In this document: positions 28,021-41,800 of the stretch, in pieces
Numbering within the stretch: the first letter of the stretch is position 1
How the letters are laid out: the number at the start of each line of letters is the position of its first letter
DNA from: Platycnemis pennipes
Lineage: Eukaryota; Arthropoda; Insecta; Odonata; Platycnemididae
Length of the DNA stretch: 64,000 nt
Direction of reading: 5' to 3'
Assembly (NCBI GenBank): GCA_933228895.1
Contig: OW121846.1
Span: 21,705,088 to 21,769,087, forward strand
Notes under the pieces: generated by a model
The model's database searches: none
The model's input: only the letters and a program-made list of their open reading frames with translations
Told to the model about the DNA's origin: nothing
Translations under genes and position numbers: made by a program

Positions 28021-31000
28021 GCGAGGAGTCATCTTAGTGTAATTACTTTATTTAGCTCTAAAAATTTGAATGAGAAATCGTAGAACGCCTATCACCAAGA
28101 TTTCTATATTTTGCAAATAAATTAAGCAATAATTGATGTGAATCCTTCTGAAGGGAGAAAAAAGTGTCAATTAAAAAAAAAATGGTAGTCAAAAGGATTT
28201 TATTCGATGAAATACGAATTTTAGTGAAAGCCTCTTAGCAGGGTTTTTTTTAGATTTTTTTCATAAATTTCGCTTAACTATTCTGAGAAGAGGGAAAAGA
28301 GCTTTTTCGAAGTAAAATGGCGGTAAAAATGAATTTTTTTAAGGAAGAAATACCTTTTCGCAGGAACGCGCTATAGCATGATTTTTCTATTCTGCTTTGA
28401 AATAATGCATTTGTTGCGATGAACTGTTTTGAGATGAACAATACAGTCATTTTTAGCGGAAATACAGGAATAATAAATGATCACTTAAATATATAATATT
28501 TAATTTGAGAGAGATCTTTTCAGCTGGATTTAATATTATTGCAAATAAATTTTAAAATAATTACTGTGAAATATTTTAGAGGAAGCGAAAGATTAAATTT
28601 TTCTTCAAAAAAGGGGTTATAATAAATTTAGTGGGAAGAAAGTGATTTTTCAAAGAACAACACCTAGTAGGATTTTTTTGTTTTGCTAAGACATTTGCTT
28701 TTAATGTGGTTAACTCTTTTGAGAATAGGAAAAGGGTCAATTATAGTTGAATAACAGCGGTTAGAATGAATTTATTAGGAGTAATTTCATTTATGAGAGA
28801 ACATCTCTTAGGAGAATTTATTTAGTAGCTCGGTAATTTGACATCAGTTGTGGTGACCTGTTCGGAAAGTTGGTGTAGGAGACATTATAAGTTGTAAAAC
28901 AGCGATAAAAAAAATGTTTAGAATGAAAAAACTTATTTTTGCGATGACTCCTCTTAGCTTAATCACTTAATTTATCTATAAAAATTTGAATGAATAATCG
29001 TAGAACGCGTTTTAGAAGGATTTCTATATTTTCCAAAGTAATTAAGTATTAATTGCTGTGAGCCCTTCTGAAGGGAGGCAAAAGAGTAAATTTTTTATAA
29101 AACATATAGTAGTAAAAATGATTTTATATGAAGATTTCAAATTTGAGAGAACGCCTTTTAGTACTTTTTTTATTTTAAAAAAATATTTACATAAATTACA
29201 ATGAACTATTCTGAGATGATGGAAGAGTTTATTCGAAGTAAAACGGCGGTAAAAATTAATATTTTCGGAAGAAATATCTTTTCCAGAGAACGCCCTGTAG
29301 CAGGATTTTTTCTATTTTGCTTTGAAATAGTGCATTTGTAGCCATGGACTGTTCTAAATGTAACAATAGAGTCAATTTTAGCGGAGATGCAGGAATATAA
29401 ATAATTACATTAATATTTAATATTTAATTTGATATGGTGCCTCTTAGCTGGATTAATTTTTTTGCAAAGAAATTTCAAATTAGTTACTGTAAAATATTTG
29501 ATAGGAGGTGAAAAAGTAAATTTATCCTGAAAAAGAGTGGTATAAATAAATTAACTTACAGGAAAGTTATTTTTAGGAGAAAAACTCCTAGTAAGATATA
29601 TTGTTTTACTGAGATATTTGCTCTAAATGAGGTTGGCTATTATGATAATAGGCTAAAGGGTCAATAATAATTTAATAACAGCGGTTTAAATGAACTTATT
29701 AGGAGGATTTTCATTTTTGAGAGAACATCTCTTACGAGATTTTTTTAAGAAGTTTGGAAATTTGACATAAGTTGTGGTCACCTGTTCTGAAAATTGGCGT
29801 AAGTGACATCATAAGTTGTAAAACAGGGACAAAAAAAATTTAATATGAAAAAATTTATTTTTGCGAGGACTCCTCTTAGCTTTATCAATCTATTTATCTA
29901 TAAAAATTTCAATGAGTAATCGTAGAACGCCTGTTAGTAAGATTACTATATTTTGCAAGGAAATTGAGCATTAATTGTTGTAAACCCTTCTGAAGGGAGG
30001 CAAAAGAGTATTTTTTTTTTAATAGTAGTAAAATTGATTTTATTGGAAGAATTACAAATTTGAGAGAACGCCTTTTGGTTGTTTTTTTATTTTAAAGACT
30101 ATTAACATACATTACGCTGAACTTTTCTGAGATGAGGGAAAATAGTTTTTTCGAAGAAAACGTCGGTAAAAATAGAGTCAATTATAGCTGAAAATAGGAA
30201 TAAGAATGAATACGTGAATATTTAATATTTAACATGAGAAAGCGCCTCTTAGCTGAATTTAATTTTTTTGTAAAGTCATTTTGAAATATATATAGTGCAA
30301 TATTAGAGATGAGGCGAAAAAGTAAATTTTTCTAAAAAAACAGCGGTAATAATAAATTTAGTGGGAGGAAAGTGGTTTTTCAGAAAACAATTTATTATGA
30401 TGAATTATATGTTTGAGAAAACATCTTTTAGGAGAATTTATTTAAAAGCTCGGAAATTTAAATAAGTTGTGGTATTCTGTTCTAAAATTAGGCATAGGAG
30501 TCAAAATAAGTTGTAAAACAGCGATAAAATTAATTTAGTTTGAAGAAATTCATTTTTGCGAGGACTCCTTTTAGCTTAATCACTTTATATATCTCTAAAA
30601 ATTTGAATGCGTAATCGTAGAACTATTTTTTAGCAAGATTTCTATATTTTGCAACGAAAATAGGCATTATTGCTGTGAATTTTTTTGAAGGGACAAAAAA
30701 AGTCAATTTTTAATTTTAAAAAAATAGCAGTAAAATGAATTATTAGGAGAAGACGATAAAGTCAATTTTAGCAGCAATTCATTAGTTAACTGTTATGAGA
30801 AAAGGCGAAAGGGTCAATAATAGTTATAGAAATTTATAACGATTAAAATAAATTTATTAGAAAAAATTTCATTTTTGAGAGAACATCTGTTAAGAGAATT
30901 TATTTATTAGCTCGGAAAATTTTCTAAGTTGTGGTGACCTGTTCTGAAAATTGGCGTAGGAGTCAATACATTTTGTAAAACAGCGATAAAAAAAATTAAG

Positions 31001-32617
31001 TTTGAAGAAATTCATTTTTTCGAGAACTCCTCATAGCGTAATCAATTTATTTAGATGAAGTAAAAGAGTTTATCGAAGAAAACGTCGGTAAAAATGAATT
31101 TTTTCGACAGAAATACCGCTTCGTAAGAACGCCTTTTAGCGTGATTTTTTCTTTAATGCTTTGAAATAACGCGTTTGTTGCGATGAACTGTTTTGAGATG
31201 ATCAATAGAGTCCATTTTAGCTGAAAACAGGAATAACAATGATTACTTGAATATATATTATTTAATTTGAGAAAGCGCCTCATAGCTGGATTTAATTTTA
31301 TTGCAAAGAAATTTTCAAATATATACTGTAAAATATTTGAGAGGAGGCGAAAAAGTAAATGTTTCTTGAAAAACAGCGGTAATAATAAATTTAGTGGGAG
31401 GAAAGTGATTTTTCAGAAAAGAACTATGAATAGGATTTTTTTGCTTAGGGATTTGCTTTATATGTGGTAAACTATTATGAGAATAGGCTAAAGAGTCAAT
31501 AATAGTTGAATACCAGCGGTAAAATGAATTTATTAGGAGGAATTTCATTTTTTAGACAACATTTCTTAGGAGAATTTTTTGGTCGTTCGGAAATTTGACA
31601 AAACTTGTGGTGACCTGTACTGAAAATTGGCGTAAGAGACATTATAAGTTGTGAAATAACGATAAAAAAATAAACTTAGAAGAAATTTGTATTTACGAGG
31701 ACTCATCTTAGCGTAATTACTTTATTTATCTCTAAAAATTTCAATGAGTAATCGTAGAACGCCTTTTACCAAGATTTTTATATTTTGCAAACAAATTAAG
31801 CATTAATTGCCGTGAACCCTTCTGAAGGAAGCAAAAGAGTCAATTTTTTATTTAAAAAAATAGTAGTAAAATTGATTTAATTGGATGAATTACAAATTTG
31901 AGAGAACGCCTTTTAGCAGGTTTTTTTTAAATTAAAGATTATTTATATCCATTACGCTGAACTACTCTGAGATGAGGTAAAAGAATTTTTCGAAGAAAAC
32001 GTCGGTAAAAATGAATTTTTTCGAAAGAAATACCTTTTCGTTAGAACGCCCCGTAGCATGATTTGTTCTATTTTGCTTTGAAATAATGCATTTGTGGCGA
32101 TAAACTGTTTTAAGATGAACAATAGAGTCATTTTTAGCAAAAATGCAGGAAAAAAATGATTATTTATATATATAATATTTAATTTGAAAGAGCCCTTCTT
32201 AGCTGGATTTAATATTTTTGCAAAGAAATTTTGAAATTTTTTTCTGTGAAATATTTGAAAGGAAGCGAAAGATTAAATTTTTCTTCAAAAAAGGGGTAAA
32301 AATAAATTTAGTTGGAGGAAAGTGATTTTTCAGAGAACAACTCCTAGTAGGATTTTTTTGTTTTCCTAAGACATTTACCTTAAATGTGGTTATCTTTTAT
32401 GAGAATAGGCTAAAGAGTCAATAATAGTTAAAAATCAGCGGCTTAAAAGAATTTATTAGGAGGAATTTTATTTTTGAGAGAACATTTCTTAAGAGAATTT
32501 ATTTAGTAGCTCGGAAATTTGACATATGTTGTGATGATTTGTTCTAAATTTGGCGTAAGAGACATGATAAGTTGTAAAACAGCGATAAAAACATTAATTT
32601 TGAAGAAATTCATTTTT
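28021..32617. repeat. HOR copy 6, short form (4,597 bp), last homogeneous copy
   Basis: Standard A-F order. The next block, starting at 32618 (GCGAGGACACCTTATAGCG), no longer matches block A and is diverged, so homogeneity ends here. A 204-nt stretch at 6672, 11268, 15863, 20457, 26670 and 31267 translates to the same 67 residues in all six copies, which gives a feel for the sequence identity. No gene. Confidence 0.92.
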
Positions 32618-34606
32618 GCGAGGACACCTTATAGCGTTATACTTTATTTATCTATAAAAATTTGAATGAGTAATCGTAGAACGGCTTTTAGCAGGATTTA
32701 TATAATTTGCAAAGATATTAAGCATTAATTGCTGTAAACCCTTCTGAAGGGAGACAAAAGAGTCAAGACGAGTAAAAGTAAATTTTCTTGAAACAGCGGT
32801 AATATTAAGTTGGAGGAAAATGATTTTTCAGAAAACAACTCTTAATAGGATTTTTTGTTTTGCTAAGATATTTCCTTTAAATACGGTTAACTACTATTAG
32901 CATAGGCTAAAGGGTCAATAATAGTTGAAAAACAGTGGTTAAAATAATTTTATTATGAGGATATTCATCTTTGAGAGAGCATATCTTAGGAGAATTTATT
33001 TAGTAGCTCGGAAATTTGACATAAGTTGTGGTGACCTGTTCTGAAAATTGGCGTAAGAGACATTTTAATATGTAAAACAACGATAAAAAAAATTTACTTT
33101 GTAGAAATTTATTTTTGCGAGGACTCATATTAGCGTAATTACCTTATTTATCTCTTAAAATTGGCTGAGTAATCGCAGAACGCCTTTTAGCAAGATTTCT
33201 ATATTTTGCAAAGAAATTAAGCATTAATTGCTGTGAACCCTTCTGAAGGGAGCAAAAGAGTCAGTTTTTTATAAAAATATAGATTTAAAAATGTTTTAAT
33301 TGGAAGAAGACTATAGAGCCAATTTTAGCTGAAAAACTGAGTAAGAATGAATTTTGTTGAAATCATAAATTTAGTTGGAAGAAATTGATTTTACAGAGAA
33401 AACCTCTTAGTAGGACTTTTTATTTTGCTAAGATATTTGCTTTAAATGTAGTAAACTGTTATGAAAATAGGCGAAAGGGTCAATAACAGTTGAAAAACAG
33501 TGGTTAGAATGAATTTATTAGGAGTAATTTCATTTTTGAAAGAACATCTCTTACGAAAATTTATTTAGTAGCTCGGTAATTTGACATCAGTTGTGGTGAC
33601 CTGTTCTGAAAGTTGGTGTAGGAGACATTATAAGTTGTAAAACAGCGATTAAAAAAATGTTTAGAATGAAAAAATTCATTTATGCGAAGACTCCTCTTAG
33701 CTTAATCACTTTATTTATCTATAAAAATTTGAATGACTAATCGTAGAATGACCTTTAGCAGGTATTCTATATTTTGAAAAGTAATTAAGTATTAATTGCT
33801 GTGAGCCCTTCTGAAGGGAGGCAAAAGAGTCAATTTTTTATAAAACAAATAGTAGTAAAAATGATTTCATTGGAAGATTTCAAATTTGAGAGAACAACTT
33901 TTATCACGTTTTTTTTATTTAAAAAAAATATTTCCATAAATTACGCTGAACTATTCTGAGATGATGGAAAAGAGTTTATTCGAAGAAAAACGGCGGTAAA
34001 AATTAATATTTTCGGAAGAAATATCTTTTCCTGAGAACGCCCTTTTGGCAGGATTTTTTCTATTTTGCTTTGAAATAGTGCATTTGTTGCCATGGACTGT
34101 TTTAAATTTAACAATATAGTCAATTTTAACGAAGATGCAGGAATATAAATAATTGCTTTAATATTTAATATTTAATTTGATATGGTGCCTCTTAACTGCA
34201 TTTAATTTTTTTCAATTTAATTTCGAATTAATTACTGTAAAGTATTTTAAAGGAGGTGAAAAAGTAAATTTTTCTTGAAAACAGTGGTATAAATAAATTT
34301 AGTTTTAGGAAAGTTATTTTTAGGAGAACAACTCCAAGTAGGATATTTTGTTTTGCTGAAACATTTGCTCTAAATGATGTTGGCTATTATGAGAATAGGC
34401 TAAAGGGTCAATAATAACTTAATAACAGCGGTTTAAATGAACTTATTAGGAGGAATTTCAATTTTGAGAGAACATCTCTTAGGAGATTTTATTAAGTAGT
34501 ATGGAAATTTGACATAAGTTCGGGTCACCTGTTCTGAAAATTGTCGTAAGAGACATTATAAGTTGTAAAACAGGGACAAAAAAATGATATGAAAAAATTC
34601 ATTTTT

Positions 34607-37087
34607 GCGAGGACTCCTCTTAGCTTAATCAATTTATTTATCTATAAAAATTTCAATGAGTAATCGTAGAACGCCTTTTAGCAAGATTTCTATATGTGGC
34701 AAGGAAATTGAGCGTTAATTGTTGTAAACCCTTCTGAAGGGAGGCAAAAGAGAATTTTTTATTAAAAAAATAGTAGTAAAATTGATTTTATTGGAAGAAT
34801 TACAAATTTGAGAGAACCCCTTTTGGTTGGTTTTTTTTATTTTAAAGATTATTTACATAAATTACGCTGAACTTTTCTGAGATGAGGGAAAATAGTTTTT
34901 TCGAAGAAAACGTCGGTAAAAATAGTCAATTATAGCTGAAAACAGGAATAAAAATGATTACATGAATATATAATGTTTAACATGAGAAAGCGCCTCTTAG
35001 CTGGATTTAATTTTTTTGCAGTCATTTTGAAACATATAGTGCAATATTAAAGATGAGGCGAAAAAGTAATTTTTTCTAAAAAAAACAGCGGGAATAATAA
35101 ATTTAGTGCGAGGAAAGTGATTTTTCAGAAAACAATTTATTATGATGAATTATATGTTTGGGAGAACATCTTTTAGAGAATTTATTTAGAAGCTCGGAAA
35201 TTTAAATAAGTTGTGGTGTGCTGTTCTAATAAAAGGAAATTCATTTTTGCGAGGACATTTTTAGCTAATTCACTTTATATATCTCTAAAAATTTGAATGA
35301 GTAATCGTAGAACTATTTTTTAGCAAGATTTCTATATTTTGCAAAGAAATTAGGCATTGTTGCTGTGAATCCTTTTGAAGGGACAAAAAAAGTCAATTTT
35401 TTATTTAAAAAAATAGTAGTAAAATGAATTATTAGAAGAAGACGATAGTCAATTTTAGTTGAAAAACTGGGTAAAAATAAATATTGTTGAAATCATAAAT
35501 TTCGTTAGAAGAAATTAATTTTTCAGAGAGATACTATTAGTAGAATTTTTAATTTTGCTAGAATATTTGCTTTGATTGTAGTTAACTGTTATGAGAATAG
35601 GCTAAAGGGTCAATAATAGTTAAATAAATTTATAACGGTTAAAATAAATTTATTAGGAAGGATTTCATTTTTGAGAGAACATCTTTCAGGAGAATTTATT
35701 TATTAGCTCGGAAATTTTTCCTAAGTTGTGGTGACCTGTTCTGAAAATTGGCGTAAGAGTCAATACATTTTGTAAAACAGCGATAAAAAAAGTAATATGA
35801 AAAATTTCATTTTTGCGAGGACTCCTCTTAGCTTAATCAATTTATTAATCTATAAAAATTTCAATGAGTAATCGTAGAACGCCTTTTAGCAAGATTTCTA
35901 TATTTTGCAAGGAAATTAAGCATTAATTGTTGTAAACCCTTCTGAAGGGAGGCAAAAGAGTCAATTTTTTATTAAAAAAATAGTAGTAAAATTGATTTTA
36001 TTGGAAGAATTACAAATTTGATAGAACGCCTTTGGGTTGGTTTTTTTATTTTAAAGATTATTTACATACATTACGCTGAACTTTTCTGAGATGAGGGAAA
36101 AGAGTTTTTTCGAAGAAAACGTCGTTAAAAAAAGAGTCAATTATAGCTGAAAACAGGAATAAAAATGATTACGTGAATATTTAATATTTAACTTGAGAAA
36201 GCGCCTCTTAGCTGGATTTAATTTTTTTGCAGTCATTTTGAAAAATATGTAGTGCAATATTAGAGATGAGGAGAAAAAGTAAATTTTTCTAAAAAAACAG
36301 CGGTAATAATAAATTAAGTGGAAGGAAAGTGATTTTTCAGAAAACAATTCATTATGATGAATTATATGTTTGGGAGAACATCTTTTAGGAAAATTTATTT
36401 AGAAGCTCGGAAATTTAAATATGTTGAGGTGTGTTGTTCTAATATTAGGCGTAGGAGTCAAAATAAGTTGTAAAACAGCGATAAAATTAATTTAGTTTGA
36501 AGAAATTCATTTTTGCGAGGACTCCTTTTAGCTTAATCACTTTATATATCTCTAAAAATTTGAATGAGTAATCGTAGAACTATTTTTTAGCAAGATTTCT
36601 ATATTTTGCAAAGAAATTAGGCATTGTTGCTGTGAATCCTTTTGAAGGGACAAAAAAAGTCAATTTTTTATCTAAAAAAATAAGTAGTAAAATGAATTAT
36701 TAGAAGAAGACGATAAAGTCAATTTTAGCTGAAAAACTGGGTAAAAATAAATTTTGTTGATATCATAACTTTCGTTTGAAGAAATTGATTTCTCAGAGAG
36801 AAACTATTAGTAGAATTTTTTATTTTGCTAGAATATTTGCTTTGAATGTAGTTAACAGTTATGAGAAAAGGCGAAAGGGTCAATAATAGTTAAATAAATT
36901 TATAACGGTTAAAATAAATTTATTAGGAAGAATTTCATTTTTGAGAGAATATCTTTTAGGAGAATTTATTTAGTAGCTAGGAAATTTGACATAACATGTG
37001 GTGACCTGTTCTGAAAATTGGCGTAAGAGTCAATAAATTTTGTAAAACTGCGATAAAAAAAATTTAGTTTTAACGAAATTTGATTTT
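34607..37087. repeat. Old tandem duplication of a C-D block pair
   Basis: 34607-35814 and 35815-37087 both consist of a C-like block followed by a D-like block (1,208 and 1,273 bp). The D-like blocks here (566 and 573 bp) retain about 105 bp missing from every D block of the homogeneous array (462 bp), so they look like the less-deleted form. Confidence 0.75.
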
Positions 37088-38812
37088 GCGAGGAGTCATC
37101 TTAGCGTAATTATTATATTTATCTCTAAAAATTTGTATGAGTAATCGTAGAACGCCTATCACCAAGATTTCTATATTTTGCAAATAAGTTAAGCAATAAT
37201 TGATGTGAATCCTTCTGAAGGGAGAAAAAAGAGTCAATTAAAAAAAAAATAGTAGTAAAAATGATTTTATTCGATGAAATACGAATTTTAGTGAAAGCCT
37301 CTTAGCAGGGTTTTTTTTTAGATTTTTTTCATAAATTTCGCTTACTATTCTGAGAAGAGGGAAGAGAGCTTTTTCGAAGCAAAATGGCGGTAAAAATGAA
37401 TTTTTTTAAGGAAGAAATACTTTTCGCAGGAACGCGCTATAGCATGATTTTTCTATTCTGCTTTGAAATAATGCATTTGTTGCGATGAACTGTTTTGAGA
37501 TGAACAATAGAGTCATTTTTAGCGGAAATACAGGAATACTAAATGATCACTTAAATATATAATATTTAATTTGAGAGAGATCTTTTTAGCTTGATTTTAT
37601 ATTTTTGCAAAGAAATTATGAAATAATTTCTGTGAGATATTTGAGAGGAAGCGAAAGATTAAATTTTTCTTCAAAAAAGGGGTTATAATAAATATAGTTG
37701 GAAGAAAGTGATTTTTCAAAGAACAACACCTAGTAGGATTTTTTTGTTTTGCTAAGACATTTGCATTTAATGTGGATAACTCTTATGAGAATAGGAAAAG
37801 GGTCAATAATAGTTGATTAACAGCGGTTAAAATGAATTTATTAGGAGGAATTTCATTTTTGAGAGAACTTCTCTTAGGAGAATTTATTTATTAGCTCGGA
37901 AATTTTTATTAAGTTGTGGCGACCTATTCTGAAAATGGTCGTAAGAGTCAATAAATTTTGTAAAACAGCGATAAAAAAATTAGGTATGAAGAAATTCATT
38001 TTTTCGAGGACTCTTCATAGCGTAATCACATTATTTATCTATAAAAATTTGAATTAGTAATCGCGGAGCGCCTTTTAGCAGGATTTCTATATTTTGAAAA
38101 GAAATTTAGCTTTAAATGCAGTGAACCCTTCTGAAGGGAGGCATAAGAGTCAATTTTTTTTAAAAAATAGTGGTAAAATTGATTTTATTGGTTGAATAAC
38201 AAATTTGAGAGAAAGCCTTTTAGCAGGTTTTTTTAAATTTAAAGATTATTTATATACATTACGCTGAAATATTCTGAGATGAGGGAAAAGAGTTTTCCGA
38301 AGAAAACGTCGGTAAAAATGAATTTTTTCGAAAGAAATACCTTTTCATAAGAACGCCCTTTAGCAAGATTTTTTCTTTATTGTTTTGAAATAACGCTTTT
38401 TTGCGATGAACTGTTTTGAGATGATCAATAGAGTCAATTTTAGCTAAAAACAGGAATAAAAATGATTACTTGAAGTAATAATATTTAATTTGATATTAGC
38501 TGGCCTCTTAGCTGCATTTAATTTTATTGCAAAAAAATTTTGAAATTTATACTGTGAAATATTTGAGAGGAGGCGAAAAAGTAAATGTTTTTTGAAAAAC
38601 AGCGGTAATAATAAATTTAGTGGGAGGAAAGTGATTTTTCAGAGAAGAACTATTAATAGGATATTTTTGCTAAGGGTTTTGCTATATGTGGTGAACTATT
38701 ATGAGAATAGGCTTAAGAGTCAATAATAGTTGAATACCAGCGGTAAAATGAATTTTTAGGAGGAGTTTCATTTTTAGACAACATTTCTTAGGAGAATTTA
38801 TTTAGTAGCTAA
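37088..38812. repeat. Satellite segment paralogous to 1-1718
   Basis: Matches the two blocks at the left window edge in block order and in private phrases (TCTTCATAGCGTAATCAC at 38010; AATTAGTAATCGCGGAG at 38053). At 38813 the match breaks off and the sequence jumps to AAAAAAGTACAACACCTAGTAGG-like monomer 5, which corresponds to about 2440. This implies a deletion of roughly 0.7 kb relative to the left locus. Confidence 0.75.
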
Positions 38813-40639
38813 AAAAGTACAACACCTAGTAGGATTTTTTTGTTTTGCTAAGACATTTGCTTTTAATGTGGTTAACTCTTATGAGAATAGGAAAAGGGTC
38901 AATTATAGTGGATTAACAGTGGTTAAAATGAATTTATTAGGAGGAATTTCATTTTTGAGAGAATATCTCTTAGGAGAATATATTTAGTAGCTCGTAAATT
39001 TGATATCAGTTGTGGTGACCTGTTCTGAAAGTTGGTGTAGGAGACATTATAAGTTGAAAAACAGCGATAAAAAAGTTTAGAATGAAAAATTCATTTTTGC
39101 GATGACTCCTCTTAGCTTAATGACTTTATTTATCTATAAAAATTTGAATGATAAATCGTAGAACGCCTTTTAGCAGGATTTCTATATTTTACAAAGTAAT
39201 TAAGGATTAATTGCTGTGAGCGCTACTGAAGGGAGGCAAAAGAGTCAATTTTTTATAAAACAAATAGTGGTAAACATGATTTTATTTGAAGATTTAAAAT
39301 TTGAGAGAACGCCTTTTAGCACGTTTTTTTATTTAAAAATTATTTACATAAATTACGCTGAACTATTCTGAGATGATGGAAAAGAGTTTTTTCGAAGTAA
39401 AACGGCGGTAAAAATGAATATTTTCGGAAGAAATATCCAAGGAAATGCCTATTTGAGAAAACGACCTGTAGCAGTTTTTTTTTATTTTGCTAGGAAATAA
39501 TGCTTTTATTGCGTTGAACTGTGAGCAATTTTAGCTGAACAGCTGCTTTAATAATGAATTTTTAAATAAATATTTTTTATTTTATAGAGCGCTTCATTGT
39601 GGATTTCATTTTTTTTGCAAAGAAATTTTGCAATAATTGCTGTTAACTTAAGTTTAAATGAAAGATGTGGAAAGAATTTTATATTTGAGAGAACGCCTCA
39701 TAGCAGGATTTTTTTATTTGGCTAAGAAATTTTGCATTAATTGCGGTGAACTCTTCTGAGAAGAGTCGGATGAGTCAACTTCATTTGAAAAATACGGGGA
39801 AAATGAATTTAGAATACCTATATCAAAATTGGAGAGATTACCTCTTAGCATGTTTTCATTTCTTTGCAAAGAAACCTATGAATAATGGCGGAGAACTCTT
39901 TTAAGAATAGGGAAATACGTCAGTTTATTTAAAAATCGGCAATAAAAATTAGTTTAGTAGGAAGAATTACATTTTTAAGCAAACGATTCATAGATGGATT
40001 TAATAATTTCGCTATGAAATTTTGCAATAATTGAGGAGAACATTACTGAATTATAAAAATTTACTTGGTAGAATTTCATAATCGTGAGAATGTCTCTTAG
40101 ATGGATTTTCTTTATTTTGCTTAGAAATTTTTCATTAATTGCACAGAGCTTTTGTGAGACGAGGGAAAAGTGTCATTTTTAGGTATAAAAAACGACGGTA
40201 AAATGAATTTATTCGGTAGAAAAATTCTTTTTTGAGAGAATGCTCCATAGAAGGATTTTTTTAAGTTGCTAGGAAACCTTTATGTATTGCGATGAACAGT
40301 TAAAAAGAGACGATATAGTCAATTTAAGCAGAAAAAACCCGGTAAAAATGAATTTTGTTGAAATCATTTTTAAGAGAAAGCCTCTCAGCAGTATATCCTC
40401 TTAGAGTTTTTTATTTGCTCGGAAATTTTACAGAAGTTGAGGTGACCGGTCCTGAATATTGGCAAAGGTGCTGAAAACAGTCAGTTTAAATAGATGGATA
40501 AAAGGGATACTAGTCTTAAAAATGATTTTATTTGGAAGAATTTTATATTTGAAAGAACGACTCTTTCCAGATTTTTTTGCTCTTCTGGGAAGAGATGAAA
40601 GATCAATTTTATTTGAAAAACAGTTGCAAAAATAAATTA

Positions 40640-41800
40640 AGTTAGAATTATTTTATTTTTAAAAGAAGGATTTTTATTATTTTGTAATGCAATAAATGCG
40701 GTGACCAGTTCTGAGAATAGGCAAAAAGTCTATTTTGCTAAGAAAAAATGAATTTTTTGCGGTGAAATGTTTCGCGTGAGAGACGTCAATTTTAGCTGAA
40801 AAACAGCGGTAAAAATGAATATTGTTGAAATAATTTCAACTTGAGAGAAAAACTCTTTACAGGATATCTTTTTTTGCAAAAAAAAGATTACCATAATTAC
40901 TGTATATATTTAAAAGGCGGCAAAGATTAAATTTTTCATGAAAAACAGCCATAAAAATAAATTTAGTAGAAGGAAATTTATTTTTCAACTTACGACTCTT
41001 GACAGCATTTTTTATTTTGCTAAGAAATTTGCTATTAATGCAGAAAACTGTTCTGCGAATATGCAAAAGAATCAATTTTACATGAAAAACAGAGATTTAA
41101 ATGAATTTATTGGAAAGAATTTTATATTTGAGAGTACGCCTCATAGCAGGATTTTTTTTATTAGGCTAAGAAATTATGCATTATTGCGATGAACCCCTCT
41201 GAGAAGACGCGGACGATTCAACTTTAGTTGAAAAATACGGAGAAAATGAATTTAGAATAAATATCTTAAAATTTGAGAGAACGCCTCTTAGCAGGTTTTA
41301 ATCTTCAAGAAACTTTGCAATAATTGCGGCAAAATGTTTTGCAAATAGGGAAATACGTCAATTGTAGATGTAAAACAGCAATAGAAATTAGTTTTGTAGC
41401 AATAATTACATTTTTTAGCGAACGAATCATAGCTGGATTTAATATTTTCGCTATAAAATTTTGCAATAATTGGGGAGAGTATTACTGAGAAGAGGCGAAA
41501 GAATTAGGTATAGTTGAAAAACACTATTTAAAAAAATTTAGTTGGAAGAATTTCATAATTAGGAGAATGCCTCCCAGCATGATTTTCTTTATTTTGCTTA
41601 TAAAATTTGCATTAATTGCCCTAAACTATTGTGAGACGAGGGAAAAGAGTCATTTTTAAGTAAAAACGGTGGTAAAATGAATTTAGTCGGTAGAAAAATT
41701 CTTTTTTGAGAGAACGCCACTTAAAAGAATTTTTTAATTTTTCTAGGAAACTTGCTTGTATTTTGGTGAACTGTTTTCAAAAGAGACGATTGAAATCACT
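40640..41800. repeat. Fossil second HOR, module a
   Basis: A recurrent order of recognisable monomer types. A short monomer with GGATTTTTATTATTTTG (about 40668) comes first. Next come a TGAGAG..TCTTT..ATATC type, a GACTCTTGACAGG-like type, a TTAGGCTAAG (TTTGGCTAAG-like) type at 41161, a TTTTAATCTTCAAG (TTTTCAT-like) type and an AGCGAACGA..CATAGCTGG type. The same order recurs in modules b, c and d. The spacing between the first and fourth landmarks is 501 bp. Confidence 0.65.

Larger units (their letters stand above)
32618..39440. repeat. Diverged block-structured satellite (HOR shoulder)
   Basis: Blocks are still recognisable by their cut monomers at 32618, 33117, 33684, 34607, 35249, 35815, 36515, 37088, 38004 and 39099, but they are diverged from the array. 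33684-34606 is B-like (923 bp). 34607-35248 and 35815-36514 are C-like. 35249-35814 and 36515-37087 are D-like. The order is thus B-C-D-C-D, a relative of the A-F HOR with a different internal duplication. No gene. Confidence 0.8.

Noticed and set aside
6452..32140. Sets of 60-78-codon ORFs recurring in every HOR copy
   Set aside because: They follow the repeat period, are lysine/phenylalanine/asparagine-rich as expected of AT-rich DNA, overlap each other on both strands, and are broken in the diverged blocks. Their identity reflects satellite homogenisation, not coding constraint.
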